64,000 nucleotides of DNA from Segatella copri (GCF_019249795.2 NZ_CP156891.1:496001-560000), one strand, 5' to 3'. Shown: positions 26,881 to 36,684, counted from the stretch's first letter. The notes: a model not told the origin generated them from the sequence alone. Numbers and translations: made by a program.

Positions 26881-27507
26881 TTACTTCTCCTCCTTATAAA
26901 TATAGGCACGATGTACCCAGATTACACATCCAACGAGAATCAATGCCATGGCTGGCATGGTCATCATACCGTTGTTAACATATCCGAAGTTGTAAGCTCC
27001 CTCCGGTATCAGCTGGAAACCGAGCAATGAGCCGCGGCCCAGAAACTCACGAACAGCACCCACAATCACGAGGATGAGGGCGTAACCCAAACCATTACCT
27101 ACACCATCGAGGAATGAAGGCCAAGGCTTGTTCATCATGGCGAACGCCTCCAAGCGACCCATCAGAATACAGTTAGTGATGATCAGACCCACATACACGG
27201 AGAGCTGCACGCTCACGTCGTAGGCGAAAGCCTTCAGCACCTGGCTCACGATGGTAACCAGGGCAGCAACTACCACCAACTGGACGATGATACGGATGCG
27301 CTGAGGGATGGTGTTGCGGATGATGGAAATAATCACGTTAGAGAATGCCGTGATGATAGTAACGGCAAGTCCCATCACAATGGCTGGCTTCAGCTGGGAA
27401 GTAACAGCCAGGGCACTACAGATACCAAGCACCTGAACGAGGATAGGGTTGTCACCGTTCAGTGGCTTGATGAATGCCTCCTTATTTTGTTTACTAAATA
27501 ATGCCAT
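26881..27507 (-). CDS. nqrD: Na+-translocating NADH:quinone reductase subunit D
   Basis: The 208-residue integral membrane protein has about six helices. The block NPILVQVLGICSALAVTSQL contains the Cys expected to coordinate the Fe centre shared with NqrE, and YVGLIITNCILMGRLEAFAM carries the second conserved Cys. It lies between nqrC and nqrE with 1-12 nt gaps. It is the counterpart of RnfE. Confidence 0.96.
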   Translation of the reverse strand: MALFSKQNKEAFIKPLNGDNPILVQVLGICSALAVTSQLKPAIVMGLAVTIITAFSNVIISIIRNTIPQRIRIIVQLVVVAALVTIVSQVLKAFAYDVSVQLSVYVGLIITNCILMGRLEAFAMMNKPWPSFLDGVGNGLGYALILVIVGAVREFLGRGSLLGFQLIPEGAYNFGYVNNGMMTMPAMALILVGCVIWVHRAYIYKEEK

Positions 27508-27519
27508 AATTTCGCTTAA

Positions 27520-28122
27520 TTATTTAATGAATTTAGCAAGACCTTCCTTGAGCATTGCATCCACACCATCGGATGTCAATGTAGCACCGGTAACGGCATC
27601 TACATTGTTAGGGTCGCCGGCAGGAGCGTCTTTCTCAACGCCCAGAGCGATGCCCTCTACTCCATCCTTGTGAATCTTCTTGCCCTGGAACTTCTGCTGC
27701 CACTTCAGGTTGTCCTTGATTTCAGCACCAAGTCCGGCAGTCTCGCCTTCGTGGTTGAAATATACGCCATAGATGGTGTTGTTGTCGGCATCCACGGCGA
27801 TGAAGCCTGAAATGCCGCCCCAGAGACCCATACCCTTTACAGAGTAAACGGTCTTCTTCTGACCATCAATCTCGCACTCGTAATACTTCATGCCGTCCTT
27901 CTCCTTCTCGTCCTTCACCACCTCTTTATATTTGGCAGCCGCAGTAGCGTTGTCAAGGTCGCGCAGGTTCAGCGAGTTGAGAATCTGCTTCTGAGTATCA
28001 AGAGCCACGTTGGCATCCTGTGTTGCCTTCAGCGAAGAAGACACGAACGCGAGCAGGAATGCCACGATTACCACGATGATAACCGAATAGATAATAGTAT
28101 AGCTATTTGAATTTGTCTTCAT
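27520..28122 (-). CDS. nqrC: Na+-translocating NADH:quinone reductase subunit C
   Basis: The 200-residue protein has one N-terminal membrane helix and a periplasmic FMN-binding domain. The covalent flavinylation motif is DAVTGATLTS near the C-terminus, where the threonine after GA receives FMN. The transferase ApbE needed for this is not encoded in the window. The subunit is shorter than the Vibrio protein (about 255 residues) but in the range for Bacteroidota. Confidence 0.96.
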   Translation of the reverse strand: MKTNSNSYTIIYSVIIVVIVAFLLAFVSSSLKATQDANVALDTQKQILNSLNLRDLDNATAAAKYKEVVKDEKEKDGMKYYECEIDGQKKTVYSVKGMGLWGGISGFIAVDADNNTIYGVYFNHEGETAGLGAEIKDNLKWQQKFQGKKIHKDGVEGIALGVEKDAPAGDPNNVDAVTGATLTSDGVDAMLKEGLAKFIK

Positions 28123-28140
28123 ATCTACATTCCTCCTACA

Positions 28141-29298
28141 TTATTTAATAGCACGTTTAGCACGGCGTGAGATGTTGCCCTGAACTACACAGTAGTCGAT
28201 GAGTGGAGCAAACATGTTGCCAAAGAAGATAGCGAGCATCATACCCTCTGGATAACCTGGGTTCATCACACGTACGATAACGGCGATGGCACCGATGAAG
28301 AATCCGTAGAAGTACTTACCCTTCTCAGTACGGGCTGAGGTTACAGGGTCGGTAGCCATGAATACGGCACCGAAGCAGAAACCACCGAGAATGATGTGCT
28401 CATACCAGGCGATAGGTGTCATGCCGAGAGCCTGGAAGATAAGCGCCATCACGATGCCGCCTGCGAATACGCTGCCCATGGTCTTCCATGATGCGATGCC
28501 TGTCCAGAGAAGGATGATGGCACCGATGGCAATGGCGATGACTGAAGTCTCACCGATACAGCCAGGAATGAAACCGATGATAGAATCGCAGAGACTAGCT
28601 GAAGGCATGCTGCCCTGAGCCAGCTGACCGAGAGGAGTAGCAGCAGTGAAGCCATCAGGCAGGGTGTTACCCAGACCGAAGATAGCATCCTTAGCCACCC
28701 AGACCTTATCACCACTCATAGCCAATGGATATGAGAAGAAGAGGAACATACGGGCACCCACAGCCACATTGAAGATGTTCATACCGGTACCACCGAAGAT
28801 CTCCTTGCAGAAGATGACTGCGAAGGCGCACGCCAGGGCGAGCATCCACAACGGTGTAGAGATAGGAATGATCAATGGGATGATGATACCGCTGACGAGG
28901 TAACCCTCCTGGATTTCCTCGTGCTTCCACTGAGCCCAGGCAAACTCGATGCCGAGACCCACGATGTAGCTAACCAGCAACTTAGGGAGGACAGCCAGGA
29001 ATCCGAAGCCGAAGACCTCGATGAAGCTGGCAGTATCCAGTGTACCTGCAGCCTTGAAATTCTGGTATCCCACATTATACATACCGAAGAGCAAAGCAGG
29101 AATCAGGGCGATTACCACAAAGCTCATGATGCGCTTCGAGTCGATGGAATCGTGGATGCTGGCTCCGCTCTTCGCTGTCGTATTAGGCACGTACAGGAAG
29201 CTCTCAAAACCGTCAAACACGCTCTCGAAGGCATGCAGCTTACCTCCCTTCTGGAAGTTAGGCTTTATCTTATTGAGATAATTTCTTAATGCACTCAT
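28141..29298 (-). CDS. nqrB: Na+-translocating NADH:quinone reductase subunit B
   Basis: The 385-residue polytopic membrane protein starts MSALRNYLNKIKPNFQKGGK. The FMN attachment site reads DGFTAATPLGQL, a variant of the usual SGATPL with Thr kept. Conserved stretches include EIFGGTGMNIFNVAVGARMF, FMATDPVTSARTEKGKYFYG and RVMNPGYPEGMMLAIFFGN. NqrB holds FMN and riboflavin and is the core sodium-translocating subunit. It is homologous to RnfD. Confidence 0.96.
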   Translation of the reverse strand: MSALRNYLNKIKPNFQKGGKLHAFESVFDGFESFLYVPNTTAKSGASIHDSIDSKRIMSFVVIALIPALLFGMYNVGYQNFKAAGTLDTASFIEVFGFGFLAVLPKLLVSYIVGLGIEFAWAQWKHEEIQEGYLVSGIIIPLIIPISTPLWMLALACAFAVIFCKEIFGGTGMNIFNVAVGARMFLFFSYPLAMSGDKVWVAKDAIFGLGNTLPDGFTAATPLGQLAQGSMPSASLCDSIIGFIPGCIGETSVIAIAIGAIILLWTGIASWKTMGSVFAGGIVMALIFQALGMTPIAWYEHIILGGFCFGAVFMATDPVTSARTEKGKYFYGFFIGAIAVIVRVMNPGYPEGMMLAIFFGNMFAPLIDYCVVQGNISRRAKRAIK

Positions 29299-29325
29299 TA
29301 TTTTAATAATTAACAGTACTAAAAA

Positions 29326-30681
29326 CTAAGCGTTCTCCTTGCGCAGGGTATCCAAGCCCTCGCGTACAATCTTCTGCAATTCGAGCTTAGATGAATCCAC
29401 GAACTCAGCCACAGCAAAATCTTCAGGACTTACCTCGTAGATACCGAGCTGCTCCTGCTTGTCGATATCGCCGGCGATGATTGCCTTGATGAGATACTCA
29501 CCATAGATGTCCATCGGGAGCACCTTGTCATACTCGCCGCTCATGATCATGTGGCGCTCGCCACCCTTCACGCGGGCATCGAGATTATACTCCTTCTTCT
29601 TGCCGAAGAGCCAGGAGAGATATGAACGCGATGTAGAGAACTGATCGGTACGTGGAAGAATCCAACCCAGCATCTCGTCGTTGTCATCACCCTCTGGGAT
29701 GGCTGTAATCTCTGATGTATGACCACCTACGAAATCGGCTGTGGTCGTCTTTACACCGGTAAGAGGATTACCATTGATAAGTCTCACATGGTCAGCAGCT
29801 TTCAGCTGATTGGCTACAAAACTGCTTAAAGGTGTACCTACCAATACTTCAGCATAGCCAGGAGTCTTGATTTCACTACCAGCCACAGCTACAGTCTTGT
29901 GCAAATCAACCTTACCTGTCAGGAAGAGTCTTCCGAAGAAGATAACCGATGCTGGATCTACTGTCCAAACCACCTCGCCCTTGTTTACCGGGTCGATGTT
30001 GTTCACCTGTACGCCTACATTACCTGCCGGGCAAGGACCGTCGAACACATTGAGTTCTACGTTCTTAGCCCCGCCGAGCGCATTGCTGTGCTGGTCAACG
30101 CCAACACCAAGATAAGTTTTCGCAATCTTGCTCAAGGCTGTCAAACCCGTCTGGAAAGCCTCTTCGTTGCCTTTGAGTTCTACCTCAAAGTCGGCTGCGA
30201 GCGGCATGTCGCGGAGGGCAGAAACGAAAATTGCCTTAGGCTTGGTGTCGGGAGTTGTGGACACAGCATAAGGCAACTGGTTGATGTATCCGAAGAGACC
30301 AGCCTCAAGCAGCGCCTGCTTGACAGCCTCACCGTCTAACGCATCAACGTTTTTCTTACCAAAATCCGTAGAGGTCTGTACTGCGTCGGCCTTCACCTTC
30401 ACGCAGAGCACCTTTCGGCGCTCACCTCTCTCAATGGCGGTTACTTCTCCGCTCACTGGCGAGGCAAACTTCACCTCCGGGCAAGCCTTGTTCACAAACA
30501 AGGCATCTCCGGCATTGACATGCTCGCCCTCGCGTACCACTACCTTAGGAGTCACACCCACGAAAGCCGCAGGAACCAGCGCATACTCGCCAGCCTGAGC
30601 CACCTGGAGCGTTACATCCTTGGAAGCCTTACCCGTAAGGTTAATGTCCAAGCCTTTACGTAACTTAATTACATTTGCCAT
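29326..30681 (-). CDS. nqrA: Na+-translocating NADH:quinone reductase subunit A
   Basis: The 451-residue protein is the peripheral, cofactor-free subunit of Na+-NQR. Recognisable blocks are VIKLRKGLDINLTGKA at the N-terminus, the barrel-sandwich region GDALFVNKACPEVKFASPVS, GKVDLHKTVAVAGSEIKTPG and the C-terminal LPMDIYGEYLIKAIIAGD. It is implicated in quinone binding and assembly. It is the first gene of the operon; a -7-like element (CAAAAATA, 30825-30832) lies 144 nt upstream. Confidence 0.97.
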   Translation of the reverse strand: MANVIKLRKGLDINLTGKASKDVTLQVAQAGEYALVPAAFVGVTPKVVVREGEHVNAGDALFVNKACPEVKFASPVSGEVTAIERGERRKVLCVKVKADAVQTSTDFGKKNVDALDGEAVKQALLEAGLFGYINQLPYAVSTTPDTKPKAIFVSALRDMPLAADFEVELKGNEEAFQTGLTALSKIAKTYLGVGVDQHSNALGGAKNVELNVFDGPCPAGNVGVQVNNIDPVNKGEVVWTVDPASVIFFGRLFLTGKVDLHKTVAVAGSEIKTPGYAEVLVGTPLSSFVANQLKAADHVRLINGNPLTGVKTTTADFVGGHTSEITAIPEGDDNDEMLGWILPRTDQFSTSRSYLSWLFGKKKEYNLDARVKGGERHMIMSGEYDKVLPMDIYGEYLIKAIIAGDIDKQEQLGIYEVSPEDFAVAEFVDSSKLELQKIVREGLDTLRKENA

Positions 30682-30953
30682 AACTACATTAAAAAAATAT
30701 TAAATATAAATTTACTAATCACTTCAAGATATATGCGTCAGCGCCCTCATCAAGACGCTATACTGACCATCTGCCATAAAACATATATTTTATCTTCTTC
30801 TATGCTGAAACTTCTAACGTGCTGCAAAAATAGTGAAAAAAAGTGATATAAAAAAGAAAAATTGTGTGAATTATTCGATTTTATGCCGATTTTTCAGTAA
30901 TTTTGTCGCAAAATTCAAATTAGTAACATTTTTGTAAACTAGAGAAAGCAACT
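30682..30953. promoter_or_regulatory. Divergent promoter region of nqr and tamB
   Basis: CAAAAATA at 30825-30832 is a minus-strand -7 element for nqrA, leaving a leader of about 140 nt. TAATTTTG at 30898-30905 is a plus-strand -7 element for the TamB gene. Neither has a perfect -33 box at the right spacing. No coding frame was seen here. Confidence 0.5.
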
Positions 30954-33900
30954 CTGAAACATTTAAAACATATCATCAATAGCATTATATGGACGCTGGC
31001 TGCTGTCTATTTCTTGCTTGTCGTACTGTTGCACGTGCCACCAGTACAGGCCTTCATCGGCTCTGAAGTAGCCGGTGCGCTGGCTCAGAAATTCGGCACT
31101 CAGGTAAGTATCGGAAAGGTGAATCTGGGCTTCTTCAACCGCATTATCATAGATGACGTGATGATGCTCGACCAGAAGGGCGACAGCATGATCTGTGCTT
31201 CGCGCGTATCGGCAAAGCTCGATTTCCTGCCTTTGAAGGATGGCAAGATTTCGGTTTCATCTGCCCAGCTCTTCGGACTCAATGCCAACATCTACAAGCA
31301 GGATGCCAAGAGCCCGATGAACATCCAGTTCGTGCTCGATTCGCTGGCTTCGAAAGATACCACCCGCCATACTCCGCTCGACCTGCACATCGGAAGCCTG
31401 ATTATCCGGCATGGTGCCGTTGCCTACAACCAGCGCGATATTGCGCCTGAGCCGGGCGTCTTTTCGCCGCAGCATCTAGGCATCACCGACCTCTCTGCCC
31501 ACATTATTCTGGGCCATCTCACAGACAAGGATATCCATTTGGCTGTCAAGAAGATAGCACTGAAAGATAAATCAGGACTTCAACTCAGAAATCTGAGATT
31601 CAAACTCGATGCCGACCAGCAGCAAGCCCTGCTCAGAGACTTCAGCATCGAGCTCCCTCATTCGCAATTGCAGTTTGATGACCTGCGCGCTACCTACCGC
31701 ATCGAGAACAAGCATATCGTAAAGCCTACACTCCAGTTTCAGGGCGGCATCAAGCCATCCGTCATCACGCTTGCCGATATTGCTTGCTTCGTGCCTGAAC
31801 TCCGCAAGTTCAAGGATGCCCTGCAGCTTCATCTCCAGTTTTCGGGCACCAGTACATCTGCCCGCATCCATAACCTCGAATTCAAGACTCAGAGCGGCAG
31901 TCTGATGCTCAGGGCTAACGGCCGTGTGAGCGATTGGGACCGCCTTCTGCGCTGGAAGGCAAATATCTCAGCCCTCAAGATAACAGGCGATGGCATCGGA
32001 GAGGTTTCCAGAAATCTGGGCAAACGCATCAGCATTCCGAAAGAAGTGCTGCGCCTGGGCGACATATATTATATAGGTGAAGTATATGGTGCTGGCAAGA
32101 AGGCAGGCACCCGCGGCCAGCTGAAGACCGGCGTGGGCGAAGTAGCCATCAAGGCCGAAAAAGCTGGCTCCGAGCTCAAGGCTAGCATCAACACCCAGGG
32201 CATCAACCTGGGCCGAATCCTCGACAACGGGCAGTTCGGCATCCTGGCAGCATCGCTTTCGGCTCACGGCAACAAGCAGCATTTCTATGCCAAGGGCAGC
32301 ATTCCGCGCTTCGATTTCAACAAGTACAGCTACCGCAACATTCAGATAGACGGCAGCTATAACCGGGGATTGCTCGAGGGACTCGCATCCATCGCCGACC
32401 CTAACGCCAACATCCAGGTAGAAGGCTCCTACTCCATCCCGCGCAAACAGTATGCAGCTACTGCCCATGTACAGCATCTGCTGCCAACCATCCTGGGACT
32501 GAAGGTAGCCGACAAGACCTACAGTCTCGATGACATCACCGTAAGCGCCAAGAACCAGGGCAAGGACAGCTATTTCGACCTTGAAGCCCCGTTCGCCAGC
32601 ATCCATGTTAACGGAGAGTACGATTACGCTACCCTCACCAAGAGCTTCACCAACCTGGTAGCCAGCAAACTGCCTACCCTTCCGGGCATCGGCAAGGTAG
32701 ACAGGAGTGCGAAGAACCATTTCACCTTCCAGGCAGAAATCACCTCTACCGAGATACTGCAGCGCATGCTGGGCATTCCGCTGAAGATAGAGCAGCCCGT
32801 CTTTGCCGATGGATTCATGAACGATGCCGAGAAAACCGTCAACATCTATGCCAGCGTACCTGGCTTCAACTATGGCGGCAAAGACTATCATGGAGCCAAA
32901 GTGCGCCTGCACACCATCAACGATTCGCTCAAGGTAGATGCGCAGATCAGACAGGGCAAATGGGGAGATAACGGACCGGGCATCCACGTAAAGGCAGCCG
33001 CTGCCGACAACCAGCTCTTCGCCAAGCTCTTCTACAACAACCATTCGGCAAAGCTCCCTATCCAGGGCATCATTGATACGAGGGCGCAGTTCTTCAAGAA
33101 CGAAGATCATGTTTCTACCGCCCACGTAACCATACACCCGTCTGAAATCAGAATCGACGGCACACCGTGGAAGGTTCATCCTGCCGACATCATCTACAGC
33201 AAGAAGCGCCTGCTGGTAGACCATTTCGCCGTGAGCCACGACCAGCAGCACGTCATCGTTTCCGGTCTTGCCACACCCGAGAAGACCGATTCTATCGTAG
33301 CCGACCTGAAGGATGTGGATGTGGCATACGTGCTGAACCTCATCAATTTCCATTCGGTAGATTTCACCGGCAAGGCTTCGGGCAAGGCTATCATCAAGAG
33401 CCTCTTCAACGACCCTGATGCCTACGCCCAGCTAGACGTGAAGGAGTTTACCTTCGAAAACGGACCGCTCGGTGTACTCCATGCTGGTGTCAACTTCAAC
33501 AAGGAGCTCGAACAGATTGATATTCATGCAGTTGCCGACGATGGTCCGGAGCATCAGACGCTCATCAACGGATACGTCTCGCCTAAGCGCAACTATATCG
33601 ACCTGGGTATCGATGCCCAGGGCACCAGCATGAAATTCCTCGAGAATTTCTGCGGCAGTTTCATGAACCAGGTAGAAGCCTGGGGCGATGGTCATCTCAA
33701 TGTGGTGGGCGATTTGAAAAGCGTCAATCTCGTAGGCGATATTACCGCTCATGGCAAGGTGCACCTCAAGCAGCTCAACACCGATTATACCTTCGATGCG
33801 CTCCGTGCCCACGCTATCCCAGATGATATCCTCATAGAGAATGATACCATCTTCGACCGCAACCGCAACATAGCCATCCTGAGCGGAGGCATCCACCACA

Positions 33901-35237
33901 AGCACCTCACAAGGCTGAGCTACGACCTCGATATCAAGGCGCACAACTTCCTGGGCTTCGATACCCGCGAGTTTGGCGACAACACCTTCTATGGCACCAT
34001 CTATGCCACGGGCGAGGTAGGCATCCACGGCAAGAGCGGCGAAACCGTCATCGATATCAACGCCGAGCCCGAACCGGGCAGCATCTTTGTATATAATGTG
34101 GCAAGCCCGGACGCCATCAGCGACAAGAGCTTTATCCACTGGCACGAGATTGTGCCGGATATCATGGACAGCCTGAACGGGGCTCCAACCACGAAACAGA
34201 GAGAGGATGACATCGATTTCGAATCGGATATGCGCATCAACTTCCTCGTAAACACCAACCAGAACCTCACGCTCAAGCTGATTATGGACGAGCAGTCGGG
34301 CGATTACATCACCCTGAACGGAGATGGCGTAATTCGCGCCAACTACTTCAACAAGGGCTCGTTCGACATGTTTGGCAACTATGTGGTAGACCACGGCACC
34401 TACAAGCTCACCATCCAGAATCTCATCAAGAAGGAGTTCGAGTTTATGCCGGGCGGCACCATCGCCTTCGGTGGCAACCCATACAACGCCCCACTCAACC
34501 TGCGGGCTAAATATACCGTAAACGGAGTGCCGCTGAGTGACCTGCGCATAGGCCGTTCGTTCTCGGGCAACAACATCCGCGTAGACTGCCTGATGGACAT
34601 CACCGGCACGCCTCAATCGCCTAAGGTAGATTTCTCGATGGACCTGCCAACGGTTAACAGCGATGCGAAGCAGATGATCTACTCTATCATCAATTCGCAG
34701 GAAGAGATGAACCAGCAGGTGCTCTATCTTCTGGGCATCGGCAGGTTCTACGCCCAGACCAACAACAACCAGGTGAGCGAGGATGGCGAACAGCAGAGTC
34801 AGACTTCGCTGGCGATGCAGAGCCTGCTGAGCGGCACCATCTCGCAGCAGCTGAACACCGTACTTTCCAACGTGGTGAAGAGCAACAACTGGAATTTCGG
34901 TGCCAACATATCTACGGGCGATGAAGGTTTCAACAATGCCGAATATGAGGGCATTCTGAGCGGCAAGCTGCTCAACAACCGGTTACTCTTCAATGGCCAG
35001 TTCGGTTATCGCGACAATCCGAATGCCACGCAGAGTTTCATCGGTGATTTTGACCTCCGCTACCTCATCTTCCCTAACGGCAACCTCGCCATACGCATGT
35101 ACAATCAGACCAACGACCGCTATTTTACGCGCAACAGTCTGAACACGCAGGGTCTCGGTCTCATCATGAAGAAAGACTTCAACGGCCTCCGCGATTTCTT
35201 CGGCATCAAAAAGAAGAAGAAGAAGAAAAAGAAATAA
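30954..35237 (+). CDS. tamB: TamB-like translocation and assembly module protein
   Basis: This is a very large protein, about 1427 residues if translation starts at the CTG at 30954 (1407 from the TTG at 31014). The earlier start is preferred because the membrane anchor (IIWTLAAVYFLLVVLLHV) is cut in half by the TTG start, and the frame is open back to a stop at 30924. After the anchor come about 1000 residues of beta-rich repeats (AsmA/TamB-type groove), then the DUF490 C-terminal domain with GTYKLTIQNLIKKEFEFMPG, LNLRAKYTVNGVPLSDLRIG, VLYLLGIGRFYAQ and a last strand FIGDFDLRYLIFPNGNLAIR. TamB spans the periplasm and moves phospholipid or supports outer-membrane protein assembly. The chain ends in a run of lysines. 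Codon use is GC-rich like core genes. Confidence 0.9.
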   Translation: MKHLKHIINSIIWTLAAVYFLLVVLLHVPPVQAFIGSEVAGALAQKFGTQVSIGKVNLGFFNRIIIDDVMMLDQKGDSMICASRVSAKLDFLPLKDGKISVSSAQLFGLNANIYKQDAKSPMNIQFVLDSLASKDTTRHTPLDLHIGSLIIRHGAVAYNQRDIAPEPGVFSPQHLGITDLSAHIILGHLTDKDIHLAVKKIALKDKSGLQLRNLRFKLDADQQQALLRDFSIELPHSQLQFDDLRATYRIENKHIVKPTLQFQGGIKPSVITLADIACFVPELRKFKDALQLHLQFSGTSTSARIHNLEFKTQSGSLMLRANGRVSDWDRLLRWKANISALKITGDGIGEVSRNLGKRISIPKEVLRLGDIYYIGEVYGAGKKAGTRGQLKTGVGEVAIKAEKAGSELKASINTQGINLGRILDNGQFGILAASLSAHGNKQHFYAKGSIPRFDFNKYSYRNIQIDGSYNRGLLEGLASIADPNANIQVEGSYSIPRKQYAATAHVQHLLPTILGLKVADKTYSLDDITVSAKNQGKDSYFDLEAPFASIHVNGEYDYATLTKSFTNLVASKLPTLPGIGKVDRSAKNHFTFQAEITSTEILQRMLGIPLKIEQPVFADGFMNDAEKTVNIYASVPGFNYGGKDYHGAKVRLHTINDSLKVDAQIRQGKWGDNGPGIHVKAAAADNQLFAKLFYNNHSAKLPIQGIIDTRAQFFKNEDHVSTAHVTIHPSEIRIDGTPWKVHPADIIYSKKRLLVDHFAVSHDQQHVIVSGLATPEKTDSIVADLKDVDVAYVLNLINFHSVDFTGKASGKAIIKSLFNDPDAYAQLDVKEFTFENGPLGVLHAGVNFNKELEQIDIHAVADDGPEHQTLINGYVSPKRNYIDLGIDAQGTSMKFLENFCGSFMNQVEAWGDGHLNVVGDLKSVNLVGDITAHGKVHLKQLNTDYTFDALRAHAIPDDILIENDTIFDRNRNIAILSGGIHHKHLTRLSYDLDIKAHNFLGFDTREFGDNTFYGTIYATGEVGIHGKSGETVIDINAEPEPGSIFVYNVASPDAISDKSFIHWHEIVPDIMDSLNGAPTTKQREDDIDFESDMRINFLVNTNQNLTLKLIMDEQSGDYITLNGDGVIRANYFNKGSFDMFGNYVVDHGTYKLTIQNLIKKEFEFMPGGTIAFGGNPYNAPLNLRAKYTVNGVPLSDLRIGRSFSGNNIRVDCLMDITGTPQSPKVDFSMDLPTVNSDAKQMIYSIINSQEEMNQQVLYLLGIGRFYAQTNNNQVSEDGEQQSQTSLAMQSLLSGTISQQLNTVLSNVVKSNNWNFGANISTGDEGFNNAEYEGILSGKLLNNRLLFNGQFGYRDNPNATQSFIGDFDLRYLIFPNGNLAIRMYNQTNDRYFTRNSLNTQGLGLIMKKDFNGLRDFFGIKKKKKKKKK

Positions 35238-35243
35238 AAAGCC

Positions 35244-35287
35244 AAAAAGAGGGTGTGTCATAACCAGATGACTCACCCTCTTTTTTA
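35244..35287 (+). terminator. Terminator of tamB
   Basis: GAGGGTG (35249-35255) pairs with CACCCTC (35274-35280), with GTCAT/ATGAC inside, and is followed by a T run. Confidence 0.85.
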
Positions 35288-35411
35288 TTTTCAGATAACC
35301 GTCGCCTAATATGAGTCCAGTTAAGATTGTGTACGAACTCGTACACTTTTCCAAAATCAGGAAACAGAATATAGAAATTCCGATAATGTTAGAGATTGTT
35401 GAATGTTGAGT

Positions 35412-35448
35412 GGTCTATATGCCACGATGAAAAGGTGGCGTATAGACC
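35412..35448. repeat. Long inverted repeat (hairpin) in an otherwise empty region
   Basis: GGTCTATATGCCAC (35412-35425) pairs with GTGGCGTATAGACC (35435-35448), one G-T pair, loop of 9. No T run follows closely in either direction. A second small hairpin (GTGTACG/CGTACAC, 35329-35346) lies upstream. The stretch 35288-35496 holds no gene. Confidence 0.5.
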
Positions 35449-35496
35449 CTTGATTATATGGTGATATTCGTAATCTACATCTCCGCTTTCTGTTTT

Positions 35497-35598
35497 TTAT
35501 GAGTTGTTCTGATTCATGATGATATCTAAAGGCAGCTGGGTAGCCTTGGCAACCTGTTCGGCTGAAAGTCCCATTGCCAGCATATTCTTAGCTATTAA
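35497..35598 (-). pseudogene. C-terminal remnant of an Rpn/PD-(D/E)XK transposase-like gene
   Basis: Minus-strand translation of this segment gives IAKNMLAMGLSAEQVAKATQ followed by LPLDIIMNQNNS and a stop at 35497-35499. That is the typical tail of Rpn family proteins and aligns with the tail of the intact gene next door (IARNMLADGVDINLIMKYSG). No start codon or nuclease domain precedes it, so it is a leftover fragment. Confidence 0.65.
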
Positions 35599-35601
35599 GC
35601 A

Positions 35602-35641
35602 AATTCCCCCATCCTGCTTTTGATGGAAGGATGGGGGAATT
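35602..35641 (-). terminator. Terminator after the Rpn gene
   Basis: A 14-bp perfect stem (AATTCCCCCATCCT at 35602-35615 with AGGATGGGGGAATT at 35628-35641) lies 27 nt beyond the Rpn stop codon. Confidence 0.75.
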
Positions 35642-35668
35642 CTTATCTGTTACCTCTAAGATAATATC

Positions 35669-36577
35669 TTATTTCAATTTTTCTATCTGTTCCTGGGTAA
35701 GACCGGAATACTTCATAATCAGATTGATGTCAACGCCATCAGCAAGCATGTTCCTGGCAATATCAAGGCTTCGCTGGTTCATACCTTCAGCTCTACCCTT
35801 TTCCAAGCCTTCCTTCATTCCCTTTTCCATACCTTCAGCTATACCTTCACGCTTAGCAGTGTCTACGGAATTCTTGATGTCGCGATATGCCATCTTGCTG
35901 GTCTCGTACTCCCTCATTTCCTGCGGAGTAAACTTGGCTATCTCGGCTTCCTCGAAGAGGCGGTCGAAAACCTTGTCGCACAGCTCTTTCGGGCGTTGGG
36001 TAAGCTTATAGAGATTCTTCAGTGCATAGAGCCACTTCTCGTAGAGCGTATCCAGTTCTTCCAGGGGTTTGTTGAACTTGGAAATCTCTACATAGATATA
36101 TTCGAGCTTGTCGTAAAATACTTTGTGGGTAGCTGTGTCGCACAACTGCACATGATGGCGGATTTTCTCCTTGTCGAATGCATCCTCGTTCATGCTGAAG
36201 TTGAGCAGGGCTATGGTATAAACATGATTGAGTTTGAAATCCCATTCACTCCCCTTAGGTGCCTGTTCGCGAATCGGGAAAGTGGAGTAAAAAAGGGCAC
36301 GATCCTTGAAATACGTCTGGTAGGCATTCTGCATTTCTACGATGAACTTCTCACCGTTTTCGCCCTCGCAATATACATCAAAGATGGCTCTGCGGTCGGT
36401 ATAGACATCTCCCACATGCTCCGGGTTCAGATACGATACGTCCTTCACAACCTGTTTGCCATTAAACAAGCTGTTGAGGAAGCAAATGAGCAAATCCTTG
36501 TTCATTGCTGTTCCAAAAATTCGCTTGAAACCGAAGTCGGTCAGCAAGCTGATGTATCTTTCTTCTACCTGTTTCAT
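35669..36577 (-). CDS. Rpn family recombination-promoting nuclease / PD-(D/E)XK transposase-like protein
   Basis: The 302-residue protein starts at 36577 (MKQVEERYISLLTDFGFKRI); a further upstream ATG at 36634 is excluded because a good promoter lies between the two. The nuclease core is RAIFDVYCEGENGEKFIVEM (about 65-85), giving the D...ExK-like pattern in which EM follows the strand, then QNAYQTYFKDRALFYST. The C-terminal part is a KGMKEGLEKGRAEGM coiled region and a small helical tail. Rpn proteins cut DNA and promote RecA-independent recombination; their natural role is debated. A remnant of a related gene lies directly downstream, and another Rpn gene is found 12 kb away at the other edge of the accessory region. 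Confidence 0.88.
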   Translation of the reverse strand: MKQVEERYISLLTDFGFKRIFGTAMNKDLLICFLNSLFNGKQVVKDVSYLNPEHVGDVYTDRRAIFDVYCEGENGEKFIVEMQNAYQTYFKDRALFYSTFPIREQAPKGSEWDFKLNHVYTIALLNFSMNEDAFDKEKIRHHVQLCDTATHKVFYDKLEYIYVEISKFNKPLEELDTLYEKWLYALKNLYKLTQRPKELCDKVFDRLFEEAEIAKFTPQEMREYETSKMAYRDIKNSVDTAKREGIAEGMEKGMKEGLEKGRAEGMNQRSLDIARNMLADGVDINLIMKYSGLTQEQIEKLK

Positions 36578-36603
36578 ACGCTTTATGTTTTTATTTTCTT
36601 CTG

Positions 36604-36635
36604 CAAAGATACGCTGAATATTTGTAACTTCCAAA
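36604..36635 (-). promoter_or_regulatory. Promoter of the Rpn gene
   Basis: On the minus strand TTTG (36632-36635) and TATCTTTG (36604-36611) are spaced by 20 nt, 26 nt before the chosen start codon. Confidence 0.75.
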
Positions 36636-36684
36636 TTTTTAGGGCTGTTTTTTACATTGAGGAGTGGAAAGTCTTTTTACTTAT

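Noticed and set aside
31968..33353. Long minus-strand open frame opposite tamB
   Set aside because: It is a shadow of the GC-rich tamB gene, with no recognisable domain and no promoter.
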